Shown here in pieces: positions 28,251 to 41,089 of a stretch of DNA of 64,000 nucleotides; position 1 is the stretch's first letter; the number at the start of each line of letters is the position of its first letter. A program made the position numbers and the translations under genes. The DNA comes from Agrostemma githago (lineage: Eukaryota > Streptophyta > Magnoliopsida > Caryophyllales > Caryophyllaceae): positions 50,296,898-50,360,897 of the forward strand of contig OY288250.1 of NCBI GenBank assembly GCA_958450325.1, written 5' to 3'. The notes beneath the pieces were generated by a model. That model did not search any database and had not been told where the DNA came from. It was given only the letters and a program-made list of their open reading frames with translations.

Positions 28251-31200
28251 GAAGCGGGTCCGCCTAATCCAACCCTAAACCCTTTTCCGTCCCGTCTTAT
28301 GCGGTACCTTACTCTTAAGGTTCAGTGTCCCATCTTTGAATCACATCCACGACAGGGTTCACCAATACCCTCTTAGGGTTCAGTTTCCTGCGGGTTTAGT
28401 GACCTTGAACAAGGAAAAGGGATTAGGGTTGGATTAGGCGGAGCCGCGAAGCGGGTCCGCCTAATCCAACCCTAAACCCTTTTCCGTCCCGTCTTATGCG
28501 GTACCCTACTCTTAAGGTTCAGTGTCCCATCTTTGAATCACATCCACGACAGGGTTCACCAATACCCTCTTAGGGTTCAGTTTCTTGCGGGTTTAGTGAC
28601 CTTGAATAAGGAAAAGGGTTTAGGGTTGGATTAGGCGGAGCCGCGAAGCAAGTCCGCCTAATCCAACCCTAAACCCTTTTCCGTCCCGTCTTATGCGGTA
28701 CCTTACTCTTAAGGTTCAGTGTCCCATCTTTGAATCACATCCACGACAGGGTTCACCAATACCCTCTTAGGTTTCAGTTTCTTGCGGGTTTAGTGACCTT
28801 GAATAAGGAAAAGGGTTTAGGGTTGGATTAGGCGGAGCCGCGAAGAGGGTCCGCCTAATCCAACCCTAAACCCTTTTCCGTCCCGTCTTATGCGCTACCC
28901 TACTCTTAAGGTTCAGTGTCCCATCTTTGAATCACATCCAAGACAGGGTTCACCAATACCCTCTTAGGGTTCAGTTTCTTGCGGGTTTAGTGACCTTGAA
29001 TAAGGAAAAGGGTTTAGGGTTGGATTAGGCGGAGCCGCGAAGCGGGTCCGCCTAATCCAACCCTAAACCCTTTTCCGTCCCGTCTTATGCGGTACCTTAC
29101 TCTTAAGGTTCAGTGTCCCATCTTTGAATCACATCCACGACAGGGTTCACCAATACCCTCTTAGGGTTCAGTTTCCTGCGGGTTTAGTGACCTTGAATAA
29201 GGAAAAGGGATTAGGGTTGGATTAGGCGGAGCCACGAAGCGGGTCCGCCTAATCCAACCCTAAACCCTTTTCCGTCCCGTCTTATGCGGTACCCTACTCT
29301 TAAGGTTCAGTGTCCCATCTTTGAATCACATCCACGACAGGGTTCACCAATACCCTCTTAGGGTTCAGTTTCTTGCGGGTTTAGTGACCTTGAATAAGGA
29401 AAAGGGTTTAGGGTTGGATTAGGCGGAGCCGCGAAGCAAGTCCGCCTAATCCAACCCTAAACCCTTTTCCGTCCCGTCTTATGCGGTACCTTACTCTTAA
29501 GGTTCAGTGTCCCATCTTTGAATCACATCCACGACAGGGTTCACCAATACCCTCTTAGGGTTCAGTTTCTTGCGGGATTAGTGACCTTGAATAAGGAAAA
29601 GGGTTTAGGGTTGGATTAGGCGGAGCCGCGAAGCGGGTCCGCCTAATCCAACCCTAAACCCTTTTCCGTCCCGTCTTATGCGGTACCCTACTCTTAAGGT
29701 TCAGTGTCCCATCTTTGAATCACATCCACGACAGGGTTCACCAATACCCTCTTAGGGTTCAGTTTCTTGCGGGATTAGTGACCTTGAATAAGGAAAAGGG
29801 TTTAGGGTTGGATTAGGCGGAGCCGCGAAGCGGGTCCGCCTAATCCAACCCTAAACCCTTTTCCGTCCCGTCTTATGCGGTACCCTACTCTTAAGGTTCA
29901 GTGTCCCATCTTTGAATCACATCCACGACAGGGTTCACCAATACCTTCATAGGGTTCAGTTTCTTGCGGGTTTAGTGACCTTGAATAAGGAAAAGGGTTT
30001 AGGGTTGGATTAGGCGGAGCCGCGAAGAGGGTCCGCCTAATCCAACCCTAAACCCTTTTCCGTCCCGTCTTATGCGCTACCCTACTCTTAAGGTTCAGTG
30101 TCCCATCTTTGAATCACATCCAAGACAGGGTTCACCAATACCCTCTTAGGGTTCAGTTTCTTGCGGGTTTAGTGACCTTGAATAAGGAAAAGGGTTTAGG
30201 GTTGGATTAGGCGGAGCCGCGAAGCGGGTCCGCCTAATCCAACCCTAAACCCTTTTCCGTCCCGTCTTATGCGGTACCTTACTCTTAAGGTTCAGTGTCC
30301 CATCTTTGAATCACATCCACGACAGGGTTCACCAATACCCTCTTAGGGTTCAGTTTCCTGCGGGTTTAGTGACCTTGAACAAGGAAAAGGGATTAGGGTT
30401 GGATTAGGCGGAGCCGCGAAGCGGGTCCGCCTAATCCAACCCTAAACCCTTTTCCGTCCCGTCTTATGCGGTACCCTACTCTTAAGGTTCAGTGTCCCAT
30501 CTTTGAATCACATCCACGACAGGGTTCACCAATACCCTCTTAGGGTTCAATTTCTTGCGGGTTTAGTGACCTTGAATAAGGAAAAGGGTTTAGGGTTGGA
30601 TTAGGCGGAGCCGCGAAGCAAGTCCGCCTAATCCAACCCTAAACCCTTTTCCGTACCGTCTTATGCGTTACCTTACTCTTAAGGTTCAGTGTCCCATCTT
30701 TGAATCACATCCACGACAGGGTTCACCAATACCCTCTTAGGTTTCAGTTTCTTGCGGGTTTAGTGACCTTGAATAAGGAAAAGGGTTTAGGGTTGGATTA
30801 GGCGGAGCCGCGAAGAGGGTCCGCCTAATCCAACCCTAAACCCTTTTCCGTCCCGTCTTATGCGCTACCCTACTCTTAAGGTTCAGTGTCCCATCTTTGA
30901 ATCACATCCAAGACAGGGTTCACCAATACCCTCTTAGGGTTCAGTTTCTTGCGGGTTTAGTGACCTTGAATAAGGAAAAGGGTTTAGGGTTGGATTAGGC
31001 GGAGCCGCGAAGCGGGTCCGCCTAATCCAACCCTAAACCCTTTTCCGTCCCGTCTTATGCGGTACCTTACTCTTAAGGTTCAGTGTCCCATCTTTGAATC
31101 ACATCCACGACAGGGTTCACCAATACCCTCTTAGGGTTCAGTTTCCTGCGGGTTTAGTGACCTTGAATAAGGAAAAGGGATTAGGGTTGGATTAGGCGGA

Positions 31201-33140
31201 GCCACGAAGCGGGTCCGCCTAATCCAACCCTAAACCCTTTTCCGTCCCGTCTTATGCGGTACCCTACTCTTAAGGTTCAGTGTCCCATCTTTGAATCACA
31301 TCCACGACAGGGTTCACCAATACCCTCTTAGGGTTCAGTTTCTTGCGGGTTTAGTGACCTTGAATAAGGAAAAGGGTTTAGGGTTGGATTAGGCGGAGCC
31401 GCGAAGCAAGTCCGCCTAATCCAACCCTAAACCCTTTTCCGTCCCGTCTTATGCGGTACCTTACTCTTAAGGTTCAGTGTCCCATCTTTGAATCACATCC
31501 ACGACAGGGTTCACCAATACCCTCTTAGGGTTCAATTTCTTGCGGGTTTAGTGACCTTGAATAAGGAAAAGGGTTTAGGGTTGGATTAGGCGGAGCCGCG
31601 AAGCAAGTCCGCCTAATCCAACCCTAAACCCTTTTCCATCCCGTCTTATGCGTTACCTTACTCTTAAGGTTCAGTGTCCCATCTTTGAATCACATCCACG
31701 ACAGGGTTCACCAATACCCTCTTAGGTTTCAGTTTCTTGCGGGTTTAGTGACCTTGAATAAGGAAAAGGGTTTAGGGTTGGATTAGGCGGAGCCGCGAAG
31801 AGGGTCCGCCTAATCCAACCCTAAACCCTTTTCCGTCCCGTCTTATGCGCTACCCTACTCTTAAGGTTCAGTGTCCCATCTTTGAATCACATCCAAGACA
31901 GGGTTCACCAATACCCTCTTAGGGTTCAGTTTCTTGCGGGTTTAGTGACCTTGAATAAGGAAAAGGGTTTAGGGTTGGATTAGGCGGAGCCGCGAAGCGG
32001 GTCCGCCTAATCCAACCCTAAACCCTTTTCCGTCCCGTCTTATGCGGTACCTTACTCTTAAGGTTCAGTGTCCCATCTTTGAATCACATCCACGACAGGG
32101 TTCACCAATACCCTCTTAGGGTTCAGTTTCCTGCGGGTTTAGTGACCTTGAATAAGGAAAAGGGATTAGGGTTGGATTAGGCGGAGCCACGAAGCGGGTC
32201 CGCCTAATCCAACCCTAAACCCTTTTCCGTCCCGTCTTATGCGGTACCCTACTCTTAAGGTTCAGTGTCCCATCTTTGAATCACATCCACGACAGGGTTC
32301 ACCAATACCCTCTTAGGGTTCAGTTTCTTGCGGGTTTAGTGACCTTGAATAAGGAAAAGGGTTTAGGGTTGGATTAGGCGGAGCCGCGAAGCAAGTCCGC
32401 CTAATCCAACCCTAAACCCTTTTCCGTCCCGTCTTATGCGGTACCTTACTCTTAAGGTTCAGTGTCCCATCTTTGAATCACATCCACGACAGGGTTCACC
32501 AATACCCTCTTCGGGTTCAGTTTCTTGCGGGATTAGTGACCTTGAATAAGGAAAAGGGTTTAGGGTTGGATTAGGCGGAGCCGCGAAGCGGGTCCGCCTA
32601 ATCCAACCCTAAACCCTTTTCCGTCCCGTCTTATGCGGTACCCTACTCTTAAGGTTCAGTGTCCCATCTTTGAATCACATCCACGACAGGGTTCACCAAT
32701 ACCCTCTTAGGGTTCAGTTTCTTGCGGGATTAGTGACCTTGAATAAGGAAAAGGGTTTAGGGTTGGATTAGGCGGAGCCGCGAAGCGGGTCTGCCTAATC
32801 CAACCCTAAACCCTTTTCCGTCCCGTCTTATGCGGTACCCTACTCTTAAGGTTCAGTGTCCCATCTTTGAATCACATCCACGACAGGGTTCACCAATACC
32901 CTCTTAGGGTTCAGTTTCTTGCGGGTTTAGTGACCTTGAATAAGGAAAAGGGTTTAGGGTTGGATTAGGCGGAGCCGCGAAGCGGGTCTGCCTAATCCAA
33001 CCCTAAACCCTTTTCCGTCCCGTCTTATGCGGTACCCTACTCTTAAGGTTCAGTGTCCCATCTTTGAATCACATCCACGACAGGGTTCACCAATACCCTC
33101 TTAGCGTTCAGTTTCTTGCGGGTTTAGTGACCTTGAATAA

Positions 33141-33213
33141 GGAAAAGGGTTTAGGGTTGGATTAGGCGGAGCCGCGAAGCGGCTCCGCCTAATCCAACCC
33201 TAAACCCTTTTCC
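33141..33213. repeat. Perfect 35-bp-arm palindrome in one satellite unit
   Basis: Left arm 33141-33175 and right arm 33179-33213 are exact reverse complements around GAA. Here the right arm reads GCGGCTCC instead of the usual GCGGGTCC, so it matches the common left arm GGAGCCGC. Other units reach a perfect tip the opposite way, by changing the left arm to GGACCCGC. Confidence 0.9.
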
Positions 33214-34199
33214 GTCCCGTCTTATGCGTTACCTTACTCTTAAGGTTCAGTGTCCCATCTTTGAATCACATCCACGACAGGGTTCACCAATACCCTCTTA
33301 GGTTTCAGTTTCTTGCGGGTTTAGTGACCTTGAATAAGGAAAAGGGTTTAGGGTTGGATTAGGCGGAGCCGCGAAGAGGGTCCGCCTAATCCAACCCTAA
33401 ACCCTTTTCCGACCCGTCTTATGCGCTACCCTACTCTTAAGGTTCAGTGTCCCATCTTTGAATCACATCCAAGACAGGGTTCACCAATACCCTCTTAGGG
33501 TTCAGTTTCTTGCGGGTTTAGTGACCTTGAATAAGGAAAAGGGTTTAGGGTTGGATTAGGCGGAGCCGCGAAGCGGGTCCGCCTAATCCAACCCTAAACC
33601 CTTTTCCGTCCCGTCTTATGCGGTACCTTACTCTTAAGGTTCAGTGTCCCATCTTTGAATCACATCCACGACAGGGTTCACCAATACCCTCTTAGGGTTC
33701 AGTTTCCTGCGGGTTTAGTGACCTTGAATAAGGAAAAGGGATTAGGGTTGGATTAGGCGGAGCCACGAAGCGGGTCCGCCTAATCCAACCCTAAACCCTT
33801 TTCCGTCCCGTCTTATGCGGTACCCTACTCTTAAGGTTCAGTGTCCCATCTTTGAATCACATCCACGACAGGGTTCACCAATACCCTCTTAGGGTTCAGT
33901 TTCTTGCGGGTTTAGTGACCTTGAATAAGGAAAAGGGTTTAGGGTTGGATTAGGCGGAGCCGCGAAGCGGGTCCGCCTAATCCAACCCTAAACCCTTTTC
34001 CGTCCCGTCTTATGCGGTACCCTACTCTTAAGGTTCAGTGTCCCATCTTTGAATCACATCCACGACAGGGTTCACCAATACCCTCTTAAGGTTCAGTTTC
34101 TTGCGGGTTTAGTGACCTTGAATAAGGAAAAGGGTTTAGGGTTGGATTAGGCGGAGCCGCGAAGCGGGTCCGCCTAATCCAACCCTAAACCCGTTTCCG

Positions 34200-37100
34200 T
34201 CCCGTCTTATGCGGTACCTTACTCTTAAGGTTCAGTGTCCCATCTTTGAATCACATCCACGACAGGGTTCACCAATACCCTCTTAGGGTTCAGTTTCTTG
34301 CGGGTTTAGTGACCTTGAATAAGGAAAAGGGTTTAGGGTTGGATTAGGCGGAGCCGCGAAGCGGGTCCGCCTAATCCAACCCTAAACCCTTTTCCGTCCC
34401 GTCTTATGCGGTACCCTACTCTCAAGGTTCAGTGTCCCATCTTTGAATCACATCCACGACAAGATTCACCAATACCCTCTTAGGGTTCAGTTTCTTGCGG
34501 GTTTAGTGACCTTGAATAAGGAAAAGGGTTTAGGGTTGTATTAGGCGGAGCCGCGAAGCGGGTCCGCCTAATCCAACCCTAAACCCTTTTCCGTCCCGTC
34601 TTATGCGGTACCCTACTCTCAAGGTTCAGTGTCCCATCTTTGAATCACATCCACGACAGGGTTCACCAATACCCTCTTAGGGTTCAGTTTCTTGCGGGTT
34701 TAGTGACCTTGAATAAGGAAAAGGGTTTAGGGTTGGATTAGGCGGAGCCGCGAAGCGGGTCCGCCTAATCCAACCCTAAACCCTTTTCCGTCCCGTCTTA
34801 TGCTGTACCCTACTCTTAAGGTTCAGTGTCCCATCTTTGAATCACATCCACGACAGGGTTCACCAATACCCTCTTAGCGTTCAGTTTCTTGCGGGTTTAG
34901 TGACCTTGACTAAGAAAAAGGGTTTAGGGTTGGATTAGGCGGAGCCGCGAAGCGGGTCCGCCTAATCCATCCCTAAACCCTTTTCCGTCCCGTCTTATGC
35001 GGTACCTTACTCTTAAGGTTCAGTGTCCCATCTTTGAATCACATCCACGACAGGGTTCACCAATACCCTCTTAGGGTTCAGTTTCTTGCGGGTTTAGTGA
35101 CCTTGAATAAAGAAAAGGGTTTAGGGTTGGATTAGGCGGAGCCGCGAAGCGGGTCCGCCTAATCCAACCCTAAACCGTTTTCCGTCCCGTCTTATGCGGA
35201 ACCCTACTCTCAAGGTTCAGTGTCCCATCTTTGAATCACATCCACGACAGGGTTCACCAATACCCTCTTAGGGTTCAGTTTCTTGCGGGTTTAGTGACCT
35301 TGAATAAGGAAAAGGGTTTAGGGTTGGATTAGGCGGAGCCGCGAAGCGGGTCCGCCTAATCCAACCCTAAACCCTTTTCCGTCCCGTCTTATGCGGTACC
35401 CTACTCTTAAGGTTCAGTGTCCCATCTTTGAATCACATCCACGACAGGGTTCACCAATACCCTCTTAGGGTTCAGTTTCTTGCGGGTTTAGTGACCTTGA
35501 ATAAGGAAAAGGGTTTAGGGTTGGATTAGGCGGAGCCGCGAAGCGGGTCCGCCTAATCCAACCCTAAACCCTTTTCCGTCCCGTCTTATGCGGTACCTTA
35601 CTCTTAAGGTTCAGTGTCCCATCTTTGAATCACATCCATGACAGGGTTCACCAATACCCTCTTAGGGTTCAGTTTCTTGCGGGTTTAGTGACCTTGAATA
35701 AGGAAAAGGGTTTAGGGTTGGATTAGGCGGAGCCGCGAAGCGGGTCCGCCTAATCCAACCCTAAACCCTTTTCCGTCCCGTCTTATGCGGTACCCTACTC
35801 TTAAGGTTCAGTGTCCCATCTTTGAATCACATCCACGACAGGGTTCACCAATACCCTCTTAGCGTTCAGTTTCTTGCGGGTTTACTGACCTTGAATAAGA
35901 AAAAGGGTTTAGGGTTGGATTAGGCGGAGCCGCGAAGCGGGTCCGCCTAATCCAACCCTAAACCCTTTTCCGTCCCGTCTTATGCGGTACCCTACTCTTA
36001 AGGTTCAGTGTCCCATCTTTGAATCACATCCACGACAGGGTTCACCAATACCCTCTTAAGGTTCAGTTTCTTGCGGGTTTAGTGACCTTGAATAAGGAAA
36101 AGGGTTTAGGGTTGGATTAGGCGGAGCCGCGAAGCGGGTCCGCCTAATCCAACCCTAAACCCTTTTCCGTCCCGTCTTATGCGGTACCCTACTCTCAAGG
36201 TTCAGTGTCCCATCTTTGAATCACATCCACGACAGGGTTCACCAATACCCTCTTAGGGTTCAGTTTCTTGCGGGTTTAGTGACCTTGAATAAGGAAAAGG
36301 GTTTAGGGTTGGATTAGGCGGAGCCGCGAAGCGGGTCCGCCTAATCCAACCCTAAACCCTTTTCCGTCCCGTCTTATGCTGTACCCTACTCTTAAGGTTC
36401 AGTGTCCCATCTTTGAATCACATCCACGACAGGGTTCACCAATACCCTCTTAGCGTTCAGTTTCTTGCGGGTTTAGTGACCTTGAATAAGAAAAAGGGTT
36501 TAGGGTTGGATTAGGCGGAGCCGCGAAGCGGGTCCGCCTAATCCATCCCTAAACCCTTTTCCGTCCCGTCTTATGCGGTACCTTACTCTTAAGGTTCAGT
36601 GTCCCATCTTTGAATCACATCCACGACAGGGTTCACCAATACCCTCTTAGGGTTCAGTTTCTTGCGGGTTTAGTGACCTTGAATAAAGAAAAGGGTTTAG
36701 GGTTGGATTAGGCGGAGCCGCGAAGCGGGTCCGCCTAATCCAACCCTAAACCGTTTTCCGTCCCGTCTTATGCGGTACCCTACTCTCAAGGTTCAGTGTC
36801 CCATCTTTGAATCACATCCACGACAGGGTTCACCAATACCCTCTTAGGGTTCAGTTTCTTGCGGGTTTAGTGACCTTGAATAAGGAAAAGGGTTTAGGGT
36901 TGGATTAGGCGGAGCCGCGAAGCGGGTCCGCCTAATCCAACCCTAAACCCTTTTCCGTCCCGTCTTATGCGGTACCCTACTCTTAAGGTTCAGTGTCCCA
37001 TCTTTGAATCACATCCACGACAGGGTTCACCAATACCCTCTTAGGGTTCAGTTTCTTGCGGGTTTAGTGACCTTGAATAAGGAAAAGGGTTTAGGGTTGG

Positions 37101-39100
37101 ATTAGGCGGAGCCGCGAAGCGGGTCCGCCTAATCCAACCCTAAACCCTTTTCCGTCCCGTCTTATGCGGTACCTTACTCTTAAGGTTCAGTGTCCCATCT
37201 TTGAATCACATCCATGACAGGGTTCACCAATACCCTCTTAGGGTTCAGTTTCTTGCGGGTTTAGTGACCTTGAATAAGGAAAAGGGTTTAGGGTTGGATT
37301 AGGCGGAGCCGCGAAGCGGGTCCGCCTAATCCAACCCTAAACCCTTTTCCGTCCCGTCTTATGCGGTACCCTACTCTTAAGGTTCAGTGTCCCATCTTTG
37401 AATCACATCCACGACAGGGTTCACCAATACCCTCTTAGCGTTCAGTTTCTTGCGGGTTTAGTGACCTTGAATAAGAAAAAGGGTTTAGGGTTGGATTAGG
37501 CGGAGCCGCGAAGCGGGTCCGCCTAATCCAACCCTAAACCCTTTTCCGTCCCGTCTTATGCGGTACCCTACTCTTAAGGTTCAGTGTCCCATCTTTGAAT
37601 CACATCCACGACAGGGTTCACCAATACCCTCTTAAGGTTCAGTTTCTTGCGGGTTTAGTGACCTTGAATAAGGAAAAGGGTTTAGGGTTGGATTAGGCGG
37701 AGCCGCGAAGCGGGTCCGCCTAATCCAACCCTAAACCCGTTTCCGTCCCGTCTTATGCGGTACCTTACTCTTAAGGTTCAGTGTCCCATCTTTGAATCAC
37801 ATCCACGACAGGGTTCACCAATACCCTCTTAGGGTTCAGTTTCTTGCGGGTTTAGTGACCTTGAATAAGGAAAAGGGTTTAGGGTTGGATTAGGCGGAGC
37901 CGCGAAACGGGTCCGCCTAATCCAACCCTAAACCCTTTTCCGTCCCGTCTTATGCGGTACCCTACTCTCAAGGTTCAGTGTCCCATCTTTGAATCACATC
38001 CACGACAGGATTCACCAATACCCTCTTAGGGTTCAGTTTCTTGCGGGTTTAGTGACCTTGAATAAGGAAAAGGGTTTAGGGTTGTATTAGGCGGAGCCGC
38101 GAAGCGGGTCCGCCTAATCCAACCCTAAACCCTTTTCCGTCCCGTCTTATGCGGTACCCTACTCTCAAGGTTCAGTGTCCCATCTTTGAATCACATCCAC
38201 GACAGGGTTCACCAATACCCTCTTAGGGTTCAGTTTCTTGCGGGTTTAGTGACCTTGAATAAGGAAAAGGGTTTAGGGTTGGATTAGGCGGAGCCGCGAA
38301 GCGGGTCCGCCTAATCCAACCCTAAACCCTTTTCCGTCCCGTCTTATGCTGTACCCTACTCTTAAGGTTCAGTGTCCCATCTTTGAATCACATCCACGAC
38401 AGGGTTCACCAATACCCTCTTAGCGTTCAGTTTCTTGCGGGTTTAGTGACCTTGAATAAGAAAAAGGGTTTAGGGTTGGATTAGGCGGAGCCGCGAAGCG
38501 GGTCCGCCTAATCCATCCCTAAACCCTTTTCCGTCCCGTCTTATGCGGTACCTTACTCTTAAGGTTCAGTGTCCCATCTTTGAATCACATCCACGACAGG
38601 GTTCACCAATACCCTCTTAGGGTTCAGTTTCTTGCGGGTTTAGTGACCTTGAATAAAGAAAAGGGTTTAGGGTTGGATTAGGCGGAGCCGCGAAGCGGGT
38701 CCGCCTAATCCAACCCTAAACCGTTTTCCGTCCCGTCTTATGCGGTACCCTACTCTCAAGGTTCAGTGTCCCATCTTTGAATCACATCCACGACAGGGTT
38801 CACCAATACCCTCTTAGGGTTCAGTTTCTTGCGGGTTTAGTGACCTTGAATAAGGAAAAGGGTTTAGGGTTGGATTAGGCGGAGCCGCGAAGCGGGTCCG
38901 CCTAATCCAACCCTAAACCCTTTTCCGTCCCGTCTTATGCGGTACCCTACTCTTAAGGTTCAGTGTCCCATCTTTGAATCACATCCACGACAGGGTTCAC
39001 CAATACCCTCTTAGGGTTCAGTTTCTTGCGGGTTTAGTGACCTTGAATAAGGAAAAGGGTTTAGGGTTGGATTAGGCGGAGCCGCGAAGCGGGTCCGCCT
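34200..39100. repeat. Satellite zone with 8- and 10-unit blocks
   Basis: A distinct variant set (TTAGCGTTCAG with AATAAGAAAAAG, AATCCATCCC, AATAAAGAAAAGG, AAACCGTTTTCC, CTTAAGGTTCAG in the first segment) recurs. AATCCATCCC is found at about 34964, 36540 and 38510, spacings of 1576 and 1970 bp (8 and 10 units). These variants are rare elsewhere, so this zone was amplified separately from its neighbours. Confidence 0.75.
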
Positions 39101-41089
39101 AATCCAACCCTAAACCCTTTTCCGTCCCGTCTTATGCGGTACCTTACTCTTAAGGTTCAGTGTCCCATCTTTGAATCACATCCACGACAGGGTTCACCAA
39201 TACCCTCTTAGGGTTCAGTTTCCTGCGGGTTTAGTGACCTTGAATAAGGAAAAGGGATTAGGGTTGGATTAGGCGGAGCCGCGAAGCTGGTTCGCCTAAT
39301 CCAACCCTAAACCCTTTTCCGTCCCGTCTTATGCGGTACCCTACTCTTAAGGTTCAGTGTCCCATCTTTGAATCACATCCACGACAGGGTTCACCAATAC
39401 CTTCTTAGGGTTCAGTTTCTTGCGGGTTTAGTGACCTTGAATAAGGAAAAGGGTTTAGGGTTGGATTAGGCGGAGCCGCGAAGAGGGTCCGCCTAATCCA
39501 ACCCTAAACCCTTTTCCGTCCCGTCTTATGCGCTACCCTACTCTTAAGGTTCAGTGTCCCATCTTTGAATCACATCCAAGACAGGGTTCACCAATACCCT
39601 CTTAGGGTTCAGTTTCTTGCGGGTTTAGTGACCTTGAATAAGGAAAAGGGTTTAGGGTTGGATTAGGCGGAGCCGCGAAGCGGGTCCGCCTAATCCAACC
39701 CTAAACCCTTTTCCATCCCGTCTTATGCGGTACCTTACTCTTAAGGTTCAGTGTCCCGTCTTTGAATCACATCCACGACAGGGTTCACCAATACCCTCTT
39801 AGGGTTCAGTTTCCTGCGGGTTTAGTGACCTTGAATAAGGAAAAGGGATTAGGGTTGGATTAGGCGGAGCCGCGAAGCGGGTCCGCCTAATCCAACCCTA
39901 AACCCTTTTCCGTCCCGTCTTATGCGGTACCCTACTCTTAAGGTTCAGTGTCCCATCTTTGAATCACATCCACGACAGGGTTCACCAATACCTTCTTAGG
40001 GTTCAGTTTCTTGCGGGTTTAGTGACCTTGAATAAGGAAAAGGGTTTAGGGTTGGATTAGGCGGAGCCGCGAAGCAAGTCCGCCTAATCCAACCCTAAAC
40101 TCTTTTCCGTCCCGTCTTATGCGGTACCTTACTCTTAAGGTTCAGTGTCCCATCTTTGAATCACATCCACGATAGGGTTCACCAATACCCTCTTAGGGTT
40201 CAGTTTCTTGCGGGTATAGTGACCTTGAATAAGGAAAAGGGTTTAGGGTTGGATTAGGCGGAGCCGCGAAGAGGGTCCGCCTAATCCAACCCTAAACCCT
40301 TTTCCGTCCCGTCTTATGCGCTACCCTACTCTTAAGGTTCAGTGTCCCATCTTTGAATCACATCCACGACAGGGTTCACCAATACCCTCTTAGGGTTCAG
40401 TTTCCTGCGGGTTTAGTGACCTTGAATAAGGAAAAGGGATTAGGGTTGGATTAGGCGGAGCCGCGAAGCGGGTTCGCCTAATCCAACCCTAAACCCTTTT
40501 CCGTCCCGTCTTATGCGGTACCCTACTCTTAAGGTTCAGTGTCCCATCTTTGAATCACATCCACGACAAGGTTCACCAATACCTTCTTAGGGTTCAGTTT
40601 CTTGCGGGTTTAGTGACCTTGAATAAGGAAAAGGGTTTAGGGTTGGATTAGGCGGAGCCGCGAAGAGGGTCCGCCTAATCCAACCCTAAACCCTTTTCCG
40701 TCCCGTCTTATGCGCTACCCTACTCTTAAGGTTCAGTGTCCCATCTTTGAATCACATCCACGACAGGGTTCACCAATACCTTCTTAGGGTTCAGTTTCTT
40801 GCGGGTTTAGTGACCTTGAATAAGGAAAAGGGTTTAGGGTTGGATTAGGCGGAGCCGCGAAGAGGGTCCGCCTAATCCAACCCTAAACCCTTTTCCGTCC
40901 CGTCTTATGCGCTACCCTACTCTTAAGGTTCAGTGTCCCATCTTTGAATCACATCCAAGACAGGGTTCACCAATACCCTCTTAGGGTTCAGTTTCTTGCG
41001 GGTTTAGTGACCTTGAATAAGGAAAAGGGTTTAGGGTTGGATTAGGCGGAGCCGCGAAGCGGGTCCGCCTAATCCAACCCTAAACCCTT

